This document shows, one piece after another, positions 1-8,644 of a stretch of 64,000 nt of DNA. Source of the stretch: Methanobrevibacter gottschalkii DSM 11977 (GTDB taxonomy: Archaea; Methanobacteriota; Methanobacteria; Methanobacteriales; Methanobacteriaceae); assembly GCF_003814835.1 (NCBI RefSeq), contig NZ_RKRG01000002.1, forward strand, positions 62,001 to 126,000. The letters are read 5' to 3'. A program made the position numbers and the translations under genes. Position 1 is the first letter of the stretch; every line of letters starts with the position of its first letter. The notes under the pieces were generated by a model. The model did no database searches and was not told the origin of the DNA. It saw only the letters and a list, made by a program, of their open reading frames with translations.

Positions 1-1368
1 AAAGTTATTCTTCAGAAATGTGTGTATGAGAATCCATATATTCCATTCTCTCCATTTCCAAAGCAGGCCGAAATGATTTTAGCTAGAGAAAAGGAAGTCC
101 TGATTGGTGGTGCTGCAGGAGATTCCAAATCAACAAGTCTTTTGATGAGGGCATTGTTCTATGTTCAGGATGACATGAATGAATACCATGCCCTCATCCT
201 GAGACGTACATTATCTGACTTGAAGCGTAAAGGAGCTTTAATTCACAAGGCAAGTCAATGGTTAAATCGAAAGGAAATTCAAAATAATGCAAGTATCAAA
301 CCGAAGTGGGATGGAACCGAACACTCATGGACATTTCCCAATGGAAATTCATTAACTTTCGGATATTTACGTAACATTAATGACCTTGATACATATCAGG
401 GTTCCGAATACCAGTTCATAGGAATTGATGAGCTGACACAGTTGGAGAGGTTTAAATATATCTATATGAGGTCAAGAGTTCGTAAGACCAAAGACAATAA
501 GCTTCCAACACAACTGATGGCATCAAGCAATCCGGGTAAGCGTGGAAACAAATGGGTGCGTGAAAGATTCATAGAAAAAATAGACACTGACATTCAGGAT
601 AAATCACAAATAAGATTCATTTCATCCAGCTACTTGGACAACATCTATCTAGACAGAAACGACTATGAAGAATATCTTATGGGATTAGATAGAGTAACAA
701 GAGAGCAATTAATGAACGGTAACTGGTATGCCTCAGTCAAAGGCCAGTTATTTGATGAATCAGACTTCCACATAATCTCTCAAGATGAATGCCTGAAAAT
801 ACCAATCGTTAGAGTCATCAGATACTGGGATCTTGCAACTACAGAAGTATTGAACGATGACAAATTGAGAGGAAGTGATCCGGATTATACTGCTGGTGTT
901 TTATTAGCTAAAGATCTAAACGGTAATATCTACATTTGGGATTCATATGAATTTCAGCTTGAGTCAAGAAACTTGATCAATGAAATACTGAACACTGCAG
1001 CACGTGACAAGTCAGATGTACAGTATATTGAACTCGATGGAAGCACAGGTAAAAACTTCGGATTATTAATCATAGATGAGCTTAACAGAAGAGGATTCAC
1101 TACAGGTACTGGTAACTCAAGAGAAAATAAAGTTGACCGTGCAAGAAGAGTTTCAGCAGATATTCAGAAGAACGGAATATTTCTGGTTGGGAAGGATAGA
1201 ACAGGGTTTACGAAAAAATGGGCCATGGAATTTCTGGAAAAAATTACTGCTTATCCAAATGAAGCCATTCATGATGACTGTGTGGTGGCATTTACTGGAG
1301 GATATGAAAAAATAGTTGCAGAAAAACAATCACAAAGAGTTAATGTGGATAAATGGTATTCCACATGA
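1..1368 (+). CDS. Phage terminase large subunit (5' end open at window edge)
   Basis: This is the ATPase-nuclease motor that cuts and packages viral DNA into proheads. Counting from the GTG at 22, an N-terminal ATPase domain carries a Walker A-like loop at residues 29-38 (GGAAGDSKST) and a Walker B at 133-138 (FIGIDE). The C-terminal RNase H-like nuclease shows YWD at 268-270 and HDD at 417-419. The P-loop differs from the usual GGAAGGGKS at two positions. The frame stays open from 22 back to base 1 with no clear ribosome binding site, so the true start may lie outside the window. The C-terminus is complete. No portal or capsid gene follows, unlike typical packaging modules. Confidence 0.88.
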   Translation, partial: KVILQKCVYENPYIPFSPFPKQAEMILAREKEVLIGGAAGDSKSTSLLMRALFYVQDDMNEYHALILRRTLSDLKRKGALIHKASQWLNRKEIQNNASIKPKWDGTEHSWTFPNGNSLTFGYLRNINDLDTYQGSEYQFIGIDELTQLERFKYIYMRSRVRKTKDNKLPTQLMASSNPGKRGNKWVRERFIEKIDTDIQDKSQIRFISSSYLDNIYLDRNDYEEYLMGLDRVTREQLMNGNWYASVKGQLFDESDFHIISQDECLKIPIVRVIRYWDLATTEVLNDDKLRGSDPDYTAGVLLAKDLNGNIYIWDSYEFQLESRNLINEILNTAARDKSDVQYIELDGSTGKNFGLLIIDELNRRGFTTGTGNSRENKVDRARRVSADIQKNGIFLVGKDRTGFTKKWAMEFLEKITAYPNEAIHDDCVVAFTGGYEKIVAEKQSQRVNVDKWYST

Positions 1369-1544
1369 TAATAGTTTGATTTGAATGTTTTTAATACTAA
1401 GATGCATAAGAAAAGTTAGTAAATAATCTTTTGCATGTTGCTATTCAAAAGATACGTCCTAAAACTTTATGGTGATATCAATAACCATTAATACTGGAAT
1501 GAATAAAAACAGTATCAAAAACACTTTTGTGGGCATTATGTGCA

Positions 1545-1859
1545 GTGAAGATATCTGGGATAGATGTTGGCGGAACGGCAATAAAATAAGTCATGACTGA
1601 TAGGAGCGCAGAAATCAGCAAAATCAACGATGAAAACCAAGAAGAAGATGAGGAACTCTTCAATTCACTGGATGAAATAATTTCCCAAAACATAGATGAA
1701 ATAGATGGTGTTGTGATTTCCTTTCCAGAGAAAATTAACTCAAAAAATGGCATCGCCCATACTGCAAGAGCCTTCATGTGGATTTGTGATTTGGCCTTAA
1801 AATCTATCCTTGATGAGAAATACTCCCAACCTGTTTGGATTTTAATGAACAACTTATGA
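1545..1859 (+). pseudogene. ROK-family sugar kinase remnant
   Basis: Translation from the GTG at 1545 gives the ROK phosphate-binding start KISGIDVGGTAIK, then a TAA at 1587. The same frame resumes at 1593 and runs through a stretch ending DEIDGVVISFPEKINSKNG, the region that in ROK kinases precedes the sugar-binding site. It stops at 1857, roughly a third of the usual 300 residues. A nonsense codon and loss of the C-terminal two thirds mark it as a fragment. It sits inside the viral element directly after the terminase gene, so it was probably captured or left by a rearrangement. Family assignment rests on motif recognition only. Confidence 0.6.
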
Positions 1860-1991
1860 GACTATTCTAATAAATGCTATTATGATAAAGAATTAGATTT
1901 AGTAATGGATTCAGCTTATAAAAAAGTATACGAGGGAAAAATTGAAACGAACAAAACAACATAGATTGATGCATCAGCAAAAGCCATACTT

Positions 1992-3770
1992 ATGAAAAAT
2001 GCTCCTAAAAATTGGTCTCTTGCTGAGCCTAGTGAAGATTATGGTAATGATTATTTCGTGAAAGTTTTTGATAAAGATACTGATGAAGCCACAAAAATCT
2101 CATTTATAATCCAACTAAAAGGTACTGAAGATTATAAAAAAGATGAAAAACATGTGAAATTCTCAATTCGCACGGATTATTTGAAATATTACTACAGTAA
2201 AGTTGACATGCCCGTGTTTTTAGTTGTTGTAGATACAATTAATGAAGAATATTGTTGGTTATTTGTTCAGAAATACATTAATGAAGAGTTAAATGTTGAA
2301 AAACCAAATTGGCATTCGCAAGAAACTGTTACATTATATATTCCAATTGAAAATGATTTTTCAAATCCCAAAATTATAGAACAAACAGCAGAGAAAGGTT
2401 CTCAATATTGTAACATTCTAGTAAATGGAACACCCACACAGGAACTTATATGGAAAGTGAAAAATATTATTGACAATCCTTTAGAGAAATCTAAGGATTT
2501 AAAAAAGCAATATTCAGAGATATTTAATGCTGAGACAAAAGTTGGATTTGAATTTATTCATAACCAAAATAATCCTCAAAATGCAAAAAAACACTTCCGA
2601 TCAGTTTATGATAAAACAAAAGATGATAATGATTATGTATTAGCCCATTTAAACTCAATTATTGGATTAACACCGTTTCTTGATTGTCAAAATAAAATTG
2701 AAGCAGAAAAATTATTTGAATACATTAAAGAAGGAGAAACATTATCTAAAAAAAATAACATTAAATATCTAGAACATTATTTTTATGGTCTCAGATTAGA
2801 GAAACTTTGTTTTATTTTACAAAGTCAACTTCGAGATTTGTTAGTAACCCAAAAAATATCTAATCTAGGAAAAACAATATTATCCTTTGTTGTTGACCCC
2901 GAAACTACTGAAGGTATAAAAGAAATTTTTGAAATACTCCATAAATTATATGCAGATTTTTGTAAAAATTTGATTGAAACACTGGATGATAAAGACTTGT
3001 TTATATTTTTAGAGTTATTGAGAATGCTGATTGGAATGCAACTACATCATATAGAAGCTGTTTTTACATCAACTGATGATAATACAAAAAAAGCATTATT
3101 TAACCAAATGGATCAATTACTTTCTATTTTTAGAGATTTAATTAATTTTACATCCGAATTTGATATTTTTAGGTATGATTTATTATCATTTGAAACCACA
3201 TACTTGTATTTGATTGGAGATAAACAGTATAATGAAACTGTTGATGAATATATTAATTTTGCAAAAGAAAATAAGTCACAATATCACCTCAAAAGAGCAG
3301 AATCATTAAAAGAAAAATTATCCAAACCATTGAATAGGCAAAAAGACATTAGTGAAATGTCGGATGAAGAAATTCATGATTTATTTAAAACATTGATATT
3401 AATTATTGAAAAAATCGATATTGATGTTGATGAGACTGATGAAGCAATGGTTTTAAGATGTGCAGTTAGAGATCTTAATCCAAAAAGAGTACTGGACAAT
3501 TGCAAACACCTTGAGCTACATTATGGTCATGGTGGACAATATGCTAAATTTTTCGGATTGGCTTCTGATGGACTCAAAACAATTTATTGTGAACATGGAG
3601 GAATTATTACAAATAGGAATTTAGATAATACTTATGAAGAATTTTATAATAAATATTGTAAAGAATGTGAACATAAAATTAAACAGGACTTTAAATGGAA
3701 TCCTGACAAATTATCTTATGTAAAATCAAAGAAATTTAAAGAAATATTAGATAAAAATCCATTCATTTAA
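1992..3770 (+). CDS. DUF4365 (nuclease-like) domain protein, possibly N-terminally truncated
   Basis: The 592-residue protein has an N-terminal DUF4365 domain (about residues 1-130; EDYGNDYFVKVF, then FIIQLKGTE) with the PD-(D/E)xK-like pattern of acidic residues followed by Q-x-K. A long, mostly helical region of unknown family follows. DUF4365 proteins often sit in defence islands and mobile elements; a nuclease role here is inference. The ATG at 1992 has no ribosome binding site. The frame is open upstream to an ATG at 1905, interrupted only by a TAG at 1962, and the upstream codons (IDASAKAIL) match the usual DUF4365 start. The intact gene probably began at 1905 and acquired an amber mutation. 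It is first in a four-gene plus-strand cassette. Confidence 0.65.
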   Translation: MKNAPKNWSLAEPSEDYGNDYFVKVFDKDTDEATKISFIIQLKGTEDYKKDEKHVKFSIRTDYLKYYYSKVDMPVFLVVVDTINEEYCWLFVQKYINEELNVEKPNWHSQETVTLYIPIENDFSNPKIIEQTAEKGSQYCNILVNGTPTQELIWKVKNIIDNPLEKSKDLKKQYSEIFNAETKVGFEFIHNQNNPQNAKKHFRSVYDKTKDDNDYVLAHLNSIIGLTPFLDCQNKIEAEKLFEYIKEGETLSKKNNIKYLEHYFYGLRLEKLCFILQSQLRDLLVTQKISNLGKTILSFVVDPETTEGIKEIFEILHKLYADFCKNLIETLDDKDLFIFLELLRMLIGMQLHHIEAVFTSTDDNTKKALFNQMDQLLSIFRDLINFTSEFDIFRYDLLSFETTYLYLIGDKQYNETVDEYINFAKENKSQYHLKRAESLKEKLSKPLNRQKDISEMSDEEIHDLFKTLILIIEKIDIDVDETDEAMVLRCAVRDLNPKRVLDNCKHLELHYGHGGQYAKFFGLASDGLKTIYCEHGGIITNRNLDNTYEEFYNKYCKECEHKIKQDFKWNPDKLSYVKSKKFKEILDKNPFI

Positions 3771-3797
3771 TAATAAAAAATACTAGGGGAAATTTTT

Positions 3798-4145
3798 ATG
3801 ACAAATATTGAAATTAATGCAGAAACCAAAAATAAACTAGAAGCAATCGGGAAAATATTATCTCCATACCTAGATATCGGTTATGATGATTTTGATGAAA
3901 TTATTGGTATTTTAATAAATAATTTCAATAATCATAAATTAAAAGCAGAGTATGATGAGAAAGAAAATATAATTAAAATTGGATATGAAAATTCAAAAAT
4001 ATATTCAATCCCTATTTTGATATTCGAGCTTAAAAAAGGTTGCTATGAAAAAATTGGTATTTGGATGCAAAAAAATAACTTTATTCCAGAAATCAACACC
4101 GATGTTACGGAATATATCAAAAAATGTGAGGATACATTTTTATAA
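3798..4145 (+). CDS. Small hypothetical protein in DUF4365 cassette
   Basis: I do not recognise this 115-residue acidic protein. It starts 27 bases after the DUF4365 gene with a ribosome binding site (GGGGA) about 9 bases before the ATG, so the two are probably cotranscribed. No membrane segment or metal motif is visible; the predicted content is mixed helix and strand. By position it could be a partner or immunity component of the DUF4365 protein, but nothing in the sequence proves that. Confidence 0.6.
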   Translation: MTNIEINAETKNKLEAIGKILSPYLDIGYDDFDEIIGILINNFNNHKLKAEYDEKENIIKIGYENSKIYSIPILIFELKKGCYEKIGIWMQKNNFIPEINTDVTEYIKKCEDTFL

Positions 4146-4247
4146 TTAATTAATACAAACAAATACAGTTTATAATATCAATTGATAATATAGATTAAGA
4201 GAAGCTTTAAAAGTTATTGGAAATTATAATAATATGGAGGATCGAAT

Positions 4248-4904
4248 ATGAAAGGATATGTTGGACCTGAATTTAAAAAAGACGCATTTAATTGCCCATA
4301 CTGCGAAGTTTATGCTCATCAAAAGTGGAGATATCGTTTAATGATATTTAATTCTAACGGTGAGCATCCTGCAGATCCCATATATGACCAATTAGGAGTC
4401 AGGGGTTGGTCCACATCAAAATGCGACCATTGCGGCGAAATCTCATTTTGGCATGATGAACAATTAATTTATCCAAAATCATCAATCGCACCATTACCTA
4501 ATGATGATATGCCTAATGATGTTAAAGAAGATTATATTGAAGCAAGAAATATTGTCAATGATTCACCAAGAGGGGCTTGTGCACTTTTAAGATTAGCATT
4601 ACAGAAATTAATGCCTCACTTAGGAGAGTCGGGAAAAAATTTAAATGAAGATATTGGAAATTTAGTTAAAAAAGGAATTTCCAGTGAAGTTCAAAAAGCA
4701 TTCGATTCAGTTAGAGTCATTGGAAACAATGCTGTTCATCCTGGAGAATTAGACTTGAAAGATGATGTTCAAACAGCAATTTCATTATTTCGTTTAATCA
4801 ATTACATTGTTGACAATCAAATTAGCTCAAAAAAAGAAATTGATGGAATATTTGAAGGTCTTCCTCAAATAAATATTGAAGCAATTAAAAGAAGAGATAA
4901 ATAA
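4248..4904 (+). CDS. Zinc-ribbon DUF4145 domain protein
   Basis: The N-terminal 65 residues carry two paired-cysteine motifs (CPYC near residue 16 and CDHC near 59) that would form a zinc ribbon. The C-terminal part is a DUF4145 domain with the family hallmarks SPRGACALLRLALQKL and VIGNNAVHPGE. DUF4145 domains occur in restriction-modification and other defence loci and in prophages; their biochemical role is not established. A GGAGG ribosome binding site precedes the ATG. It follows the 115-residue gene by about 100 bases and ends 7 bases before the next gene, which suggests cotranscription with the latter. Confidence 0.8.
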   Translation: MKGYVGPEFKKDAFNCPYCEVYAHQKWRYRLMIFNSNGEHPADPIYDQLGVRGWSTSKCDHCGEISFWHDEQLIYPKSSIAPLPNDDMPNDVKEDYIEARNIVNDSPRGACALLRLALQKLMPHLGESGKNLNEDIGNLVKKGISSEVQKAFDSVRVIGNNAVHPGELDLKDDVQTAISLFRLINYIVDNQISSKKEIDGIFEGLPQINIEAIKRRDK

Positions 4905-4911
4905 AATTTGA

Positions 4912-5907
4912 ATGAATATTATGGAATATAAATTAAAAAAATATTTTATACATGATGTTTTAACTCCTTGGATGCATTTAGAAGATATCTATCTTAACGA
5001 AAATCATCCTGCTCATGAAGATTTAAAATATGATTTAGATGCTATAAAAGAACAAGAAGTTCTAACATATTACAAAAAACATGAAGAACGAATAAATTTT
5101 TTGAATCGGAAAATAAAAAACAAAATAATCTATTCAAAAATATTACTATTTGGAGAATTGCTTGCTAACTCAATATTTGAAGATAGATTAGAGGCATTGT
5201 TAAAAAATGAGCCCTATGATAGAAAAGAGTTTGAAAACTTTTATGATAAAGAAAATTTAATTAAAGTGGATAAATTTTCAAAAGTTTATGATTCGATAAT
5301 TATTAACGGAAATAGATATGGATTATGTTTACCTATTAATGCTTTTAATTCATCTTATTGGATTTCACAAGAACTGAATAAACTTAATTTAGATGATGTT
5401 GATTTAAAAATTCGTGTCGATCCCTTTTTAAAAAATTTTTCATTAATTTGTCAAAAAAGTACTGTATTTTCAAAGCCATTGAACTGGAATAAAATTCGAG
5501 ATTTAAAAACTGTTGATAAAGGCCAATTTAGAAATTATAAAACTGGGGAATTAACTGAATATATGTGGAAACCTAGAAAAAATAATAGAGTAGTATTTAC
5601 TTGTGAAGAATTACCTTCAGAAGATTTAATAAATTTAAGAGGGAGTCGATATTTCCATGCAATTTTTGAAAAAGATAGTGGGAGATTTATACATTGCGAT
5701 GGATCAATAAAAATTTATAATAAAAATTCATTTAAAAAAAGATGCAAATACACAATTAATAACAACGAAATAAATGATATTGGAAAAGAAGTGAAAATCT
5801 TTCGTGTAGATAAAAATATACCAAAAGAAATGTTCATGTCACTAATAAACAGTTATTTTTATTGGAATTATGATTTAATAGATTATTTTCTGAAAAAAAC
5901 TATTTAA
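4912..5907 (+). CDS. Hypothetical protein, last gene of the cargo cassette
   Basis: This 331-residue, lysine- and asparagine-rich soluble protein matches no family I know. It starts 7 bases after the DUF4145 gene, so the two probably act together. The N-terminal 150 residues look helical and the remainder mixed. No catalytic motif, membrane segment or signal peptide is obvious. The very AT-rich codon use resembles the DUF4365 gene and contrasts with the terminase, consistent with a separately acquired cargo block. A second in-frame ATG lies three codons in (4921). Confidence 0.6.
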   Translation: MNIMEYKLKKYFIHDVLTPWMHLEDIYLNENHPAHEDLKYDLDAIKEQEVLTYYKKHEERINFLNRKIKNKIIYSKILLFGELLANSIFEDRLEALLKNEPYDRKEFENFYDKENLIKVDKFSKVYDSIIINGNRYGLCLPINAFNSSYWISQELNKLNLDDVDLKIRVDPFLKNFSLICQKSTVFSKPLNWNKIRDLKTVDKGQFRNYKTGELTEYMWKPRKNNRVVFTCEELPSEDLINLRGSRYFHAIFEKDSGRFIHCDGSIKIYNKNSFKKRCKYTINNNEINDIGKEVKIFRVDKNIPKEMFMSLINSYFYWNYDLIDYFLKKTI

Positions 5908-5927
5908 CTGATTATATGAAAGATTTT

Positions 5928-6344
5928 TTATTTACAAGCTATTGTCCAATATTGTTTTTTTAATATTTTTAATATATTCTTTTCTCTAATTCTTAATTCA
6001 TGAATTATTGTTTCTGTGTCAGTTATCTCTTTAGATATAACATTAAAATTCAATCCGACCTGTACATCATCTGGTTTTAATATAGATTCGCCTCTTGCAT
6101 TCTTTTTTGGTACTCTTTTTAATCTTCCGTCAATAGCTACTATTTCAGTATATCTTCCCTGTTGAATTTCAGATAGAATTCTGAAGTAGTCTCTTTTTCT
6201 TTGATTTAGACTTTCTAATATTTTCAACTCATAAGATATCTGTTGATTTAATTGTTTGAGTTTTTGATTTAATGGTATCCAAAATTCGCATGTGTTTTTG
6301 TTTTTGCAGATTTCATGATTTGGATAACAGCCACATCTAAACAT
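5928..6344 (-). CDS. Hypothetical viral protein with Cys-rich N-terminus and coiled coil
   Basis: The 138-residue protein opens with clustered cysteines and a histidine (C4, C6, H10, C13, C19), possibly a small zinc site. It continues with helical segments rich in Leu, Lys and Glu at about 26-60 and 105-130 that look like coiled coil. A GAGCTGAT ribosome binding site lies just before the ATG at 6344. It is the last gene of the minus-strand early operon and lies immediately beyond the GTAAC repeat array. A role as a DNA-binding or replication-associated protein is only a guess from position. Confidence 0.55.
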   Translation of the reverse strand: MFRCGCYPNHEICKNKNTCEFWIPLNQKLKQLNQQISYELKILESLNQRKRDYFRILSEIQQGRYTEIVAIDGRLKRVPKKNARGESILKPDDVQVGLNFNVISKEITDTETIIHELRIREKNILKILKKQYWTIACK

Positions 6345-6365
6345 ATTTATCAGCTCGCTTCCAAA

Positions 6366-6617
6366 GTAACCCAGTAACCTGGTAACTTATCAAAATAAGG
6401 TAACTTGGTAACCCAGTAACTTAGCAAACACAAGTATTTTTCACTACTATAGGCCCCCTCCCCGGGGGTGTCAGGTTACCTCAGAATGTTAAAAAATTAA
6501 ATGAATTTTAATAGCTTTAATCAAAAAATAAACTGTTTAAAATCCTTTAAATTTTTTTGGTGAGGTAACTTGGGTCTCAGGTTACCTCAAGTTACCAAAA
6601 GTTACCTCACAAGTTAC
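6366..6617. repeat. Iteron-like GTAAC/GTTAC array, candidate viral replication origin
   Basis: Twelve copies of a GTAAC pentamer or its complement lie in 252 bp. Six face one way at 6366, 6374, 6382, 6400, 6408 and 6416, mostly 8 bp apart. GTTAC occurs at 6475, 6581, 6591, 6601 and 6613, and one more GTAAC at 6565. The two opposed clusters flank a GC-rich palindromic core (CCCCGGGG near 6460) and a nearly pure A/T stretch (6488-6558) suited to strand opening. The array lies between the helicase gene and the last early gene. Bipolar iterons around an AT-rich element are typical of replication origins; function is inferred. Confidence 0.6.
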
Positions 6618-6618
6618 T

Positions 6619-7683
6619 TTATTTATTGACCTCCTTTTCACTTAAGTTGGGATATAGGAATGTTAAAAACTTATCAAACCTAACAACCATAACTTTTGTA
6701 GATTTAGGTATTTTAACGGATTTGTATTCCCAACCTAACAATTCAGCAATTCCCTTCACATCATAGCACACTTCATTAGCATTCTTCAATGCCTTTTTAA
6801 GTCCGCTTGTAAAGCAGACATAGTCAAGACCATCACGGCCATGATGCAGCACCATATAAGGAACTAGGCGCTCATTGATAATGTTAAAGACACGTTCATA
6901 GAAGTCATTTGAGTCTTTAACAGAATCTGTGAAATAGTCGTGATATTTTATCGGATATCCGTCTTCTGCCGAATAGACCTTAATGCTTTTGTTGTGCTTG
7001 TTAATCTCGTCAATGAAAAACATTCTCAGATATTCTATTTCTTCATCGTCCAGATCTTCAGGGGTTACTGATTCGGCAAATGTCAACAGCCAATCAGGAC
7101 ATTCACGTTCACATTGGGCATATGCTCTTTTAATCAGTTGATTGCTTAGTTCCTGCCAAGGCAGTCTCAACAATTCTATATCCTCGTTAATTTCATTCAC
7201 CACAAAGTCCGCAAGATACTTCAAATGATGAAACAGACAATCTTTGGGAGAGTCCATTTGGAAATGCTCCATAAATTCCCTTTTCTCATCATCTGTTTTT
7301 TTCTCACTGTGAGTATACATTAGCTGAACAAATCTTCTTGTCAAACCTTCGACATTGGGCAACGGGCTGTTGGATGTAAAAGACAAGGTAGATAAGGCAA
7401 GGATAATAGCTAAGTTCCTTCCTTCATATCTGCGTCTTGCATTTGTTCTTTCCACACATGTTTTCAATGTCTCCGTGCAGCTTTTGCAATTGAACACGCC
7501 AACAGGTTCATTGATGATTAATCCGAATGTGGATTTGGATATTTGAGCACCGATTCTTGGAATGGTATCGAATTCAGATCCTCCAATATCAGTTTCGCTA
7601 TCAGGTTCGCCGTAAAAGTATGCTCCAATACGGGCAAGGGTAGTCTTACCGCTTCCGCCCTTTCCGAAATGGAATATATATAT
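6619..7683 (-). pseudogene. Primase-helicase, C-terminal AAA+ helicase part (frame-shifted)
   Basis: This frame encodes the helicase core of a D5/SF3-like viral replication protein. A Walker A, GKGGSGKTT, lies near 7655-7630 and is followed by a nucleotide-binding fold reaching about 7350 (ALSTLSFTSNSPLPNVEGL). A C-terminal region with a probable winged-helix (GIAELLGWEYKSVKIPKST) ends at 6619. The part with Walker A is not in frame with the preceding piece: the switch falls in an (AT)5 tract at 7674-7683, and one more AT unit would restore continuity. A shorter product from the GTG at 7497 would lack Walker A. As it stands the full enzyme cannot be made without frameshifting. Confidence 0.7.
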
Positions 7684-7940
7684 GGAATTAAGTTTTCCAA
7701 CGGCAATCCCATCTGCTTTTTGGCAAATCCGAAAGGAACTATCATTGCATGCTTTAGGGTTGTTGCCAGCTTTCCTTCCTGACCGATGAAATAATTTCTC
7801 AAGTCCTCAATCAAGTCCAATGCATTATTCATTTTGTTAATGTCGGCTTCTCTTAATTCAAATTCAACTATTGTCAGGCTTTTGCTTTCATCGTTATAGT
7901 AGAAACCAGGAGTTTCTATTTCGTTTTTGATTATTGCCAA
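7518..7940 (-). pseudogene. Primase-helicase, middle part (frame-shifted)
   Basis: The meaningful part runs from about 7969 to the (AT)5 tract at 7674. It encodes the linker that precedes the P-loop in D5-like helicases, beginning SIAIENNLAIIKNEIETPGF and ending FAKKQMGLPLENLIP. Beyond the tract the open frame continues only by chance to 7518. No ribosome binding site sits at the nominal ATG (7940), and the coding-like sequence continues upstream of it (RLDSIAIENN), so this is an internal piece rather than a gene. It joins the upstream piece if one base is restored near 7968-7972. Confidence 0.65.
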
Positions 7941-7954
7941 ATTGTTTTCAATAG

Positions 7955-8635
7955 CTATTGAATCAAGCCGGGAACAACATCTTTGGATTGGTAACGTGAT
8001 AGGACATAACCGTGTTCAATGAGATAATGTTCAATTTCAACGATGTTCATATCTTTGGTATGGAAATGCCCTCCATCTGTTGTTCTCCATTCGATGCTGA
8101 AGGTTATTCCGGCTTCACTTATCGGATTGTCATGTATTGTAATCCGCATGGGATAGCAGAACAGTACTCTGGTGTAATCGGCCACTTCATTTCCTTTTTT
8201 CCATTCGATTGTCTGTGTAGTGACTTCATTGTTCCTGTAGTCCATAACGATATATTTGTTGGAGCCAGTTTGGAGTTTGTAAATCTTATTGGTATCATAT
8301 GGTATGATTGCCCTATTCAATTCACGCCCTACCAAAATGCTGGTCTTTTTATCATATTTATCTGAAATGAATCTTTCAATGCCTTTTATCCCACTGTTTG
8401 GATTTTCATCACCCAAATAAATGTCTTCGAAGAGTTTGATGATTTCATCTAATGTTTTCTCATGAGAAGGAAGTTGGTTGTATAATTCAGTAAGAATTTT
8501 TTCTACAACTTCTGGGTCGGTACCCTGCAAATAGAAAGCACTGATTATGTTTTTAAAGTATGTAAACTCATAATCTGGTTTATAGACATTACCGATAGCT
8601 TTTTTGATTTGTATGGCTGAACTTCCTTCACTCAT
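7955..8635 (-). pseudogene. Primase-helicase, N-terminal part (frame-shifted)
   Basis: These 226 residues start at an ATG 9 bases after the upstream gene and form the N-terminal region of the replication protein, ending SRYQSKDVVPGLIQ just before a TAG. One inserted G in the CCCGGC at 7967-7972 would continue it as VVPGLDSIAIENN into the next piece. With both frameshifts repaired the gene spans 8635-6619, about 672 residues, normal for this helicase class. A primase or DNA-binding function for this part is inferred from family architecture; I see no classical primase motif. It could be expressed alone as a truncated protein. Confidence 0.6.
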
Positions 8636-8644
8636 TTTAATTAC

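Noticed and set aside
1478-1852. Minus-strand 124-codon open frame
   Set aside because: It is antisense to the ROK remnant, and its serine-rich translation mirrors the acidic sense-strand sequence. No ribosome binding site.
1962-1964. TAG in the DUF4365 frame read as pyrrolysine
   Set aside because: Pyrrolysine coding is known from Methanosarcinales and Methanomassiliicoccales, not Methanobrevibacter, and no pyl genes are seen here. A CAG to TAG mutation is simpler.
6366-6617. GTAAC repeats as a CRISPR array
   Set aside because: The unit is only 5-8 bp, occurs in both orientations and has no spacer-sized intervals.
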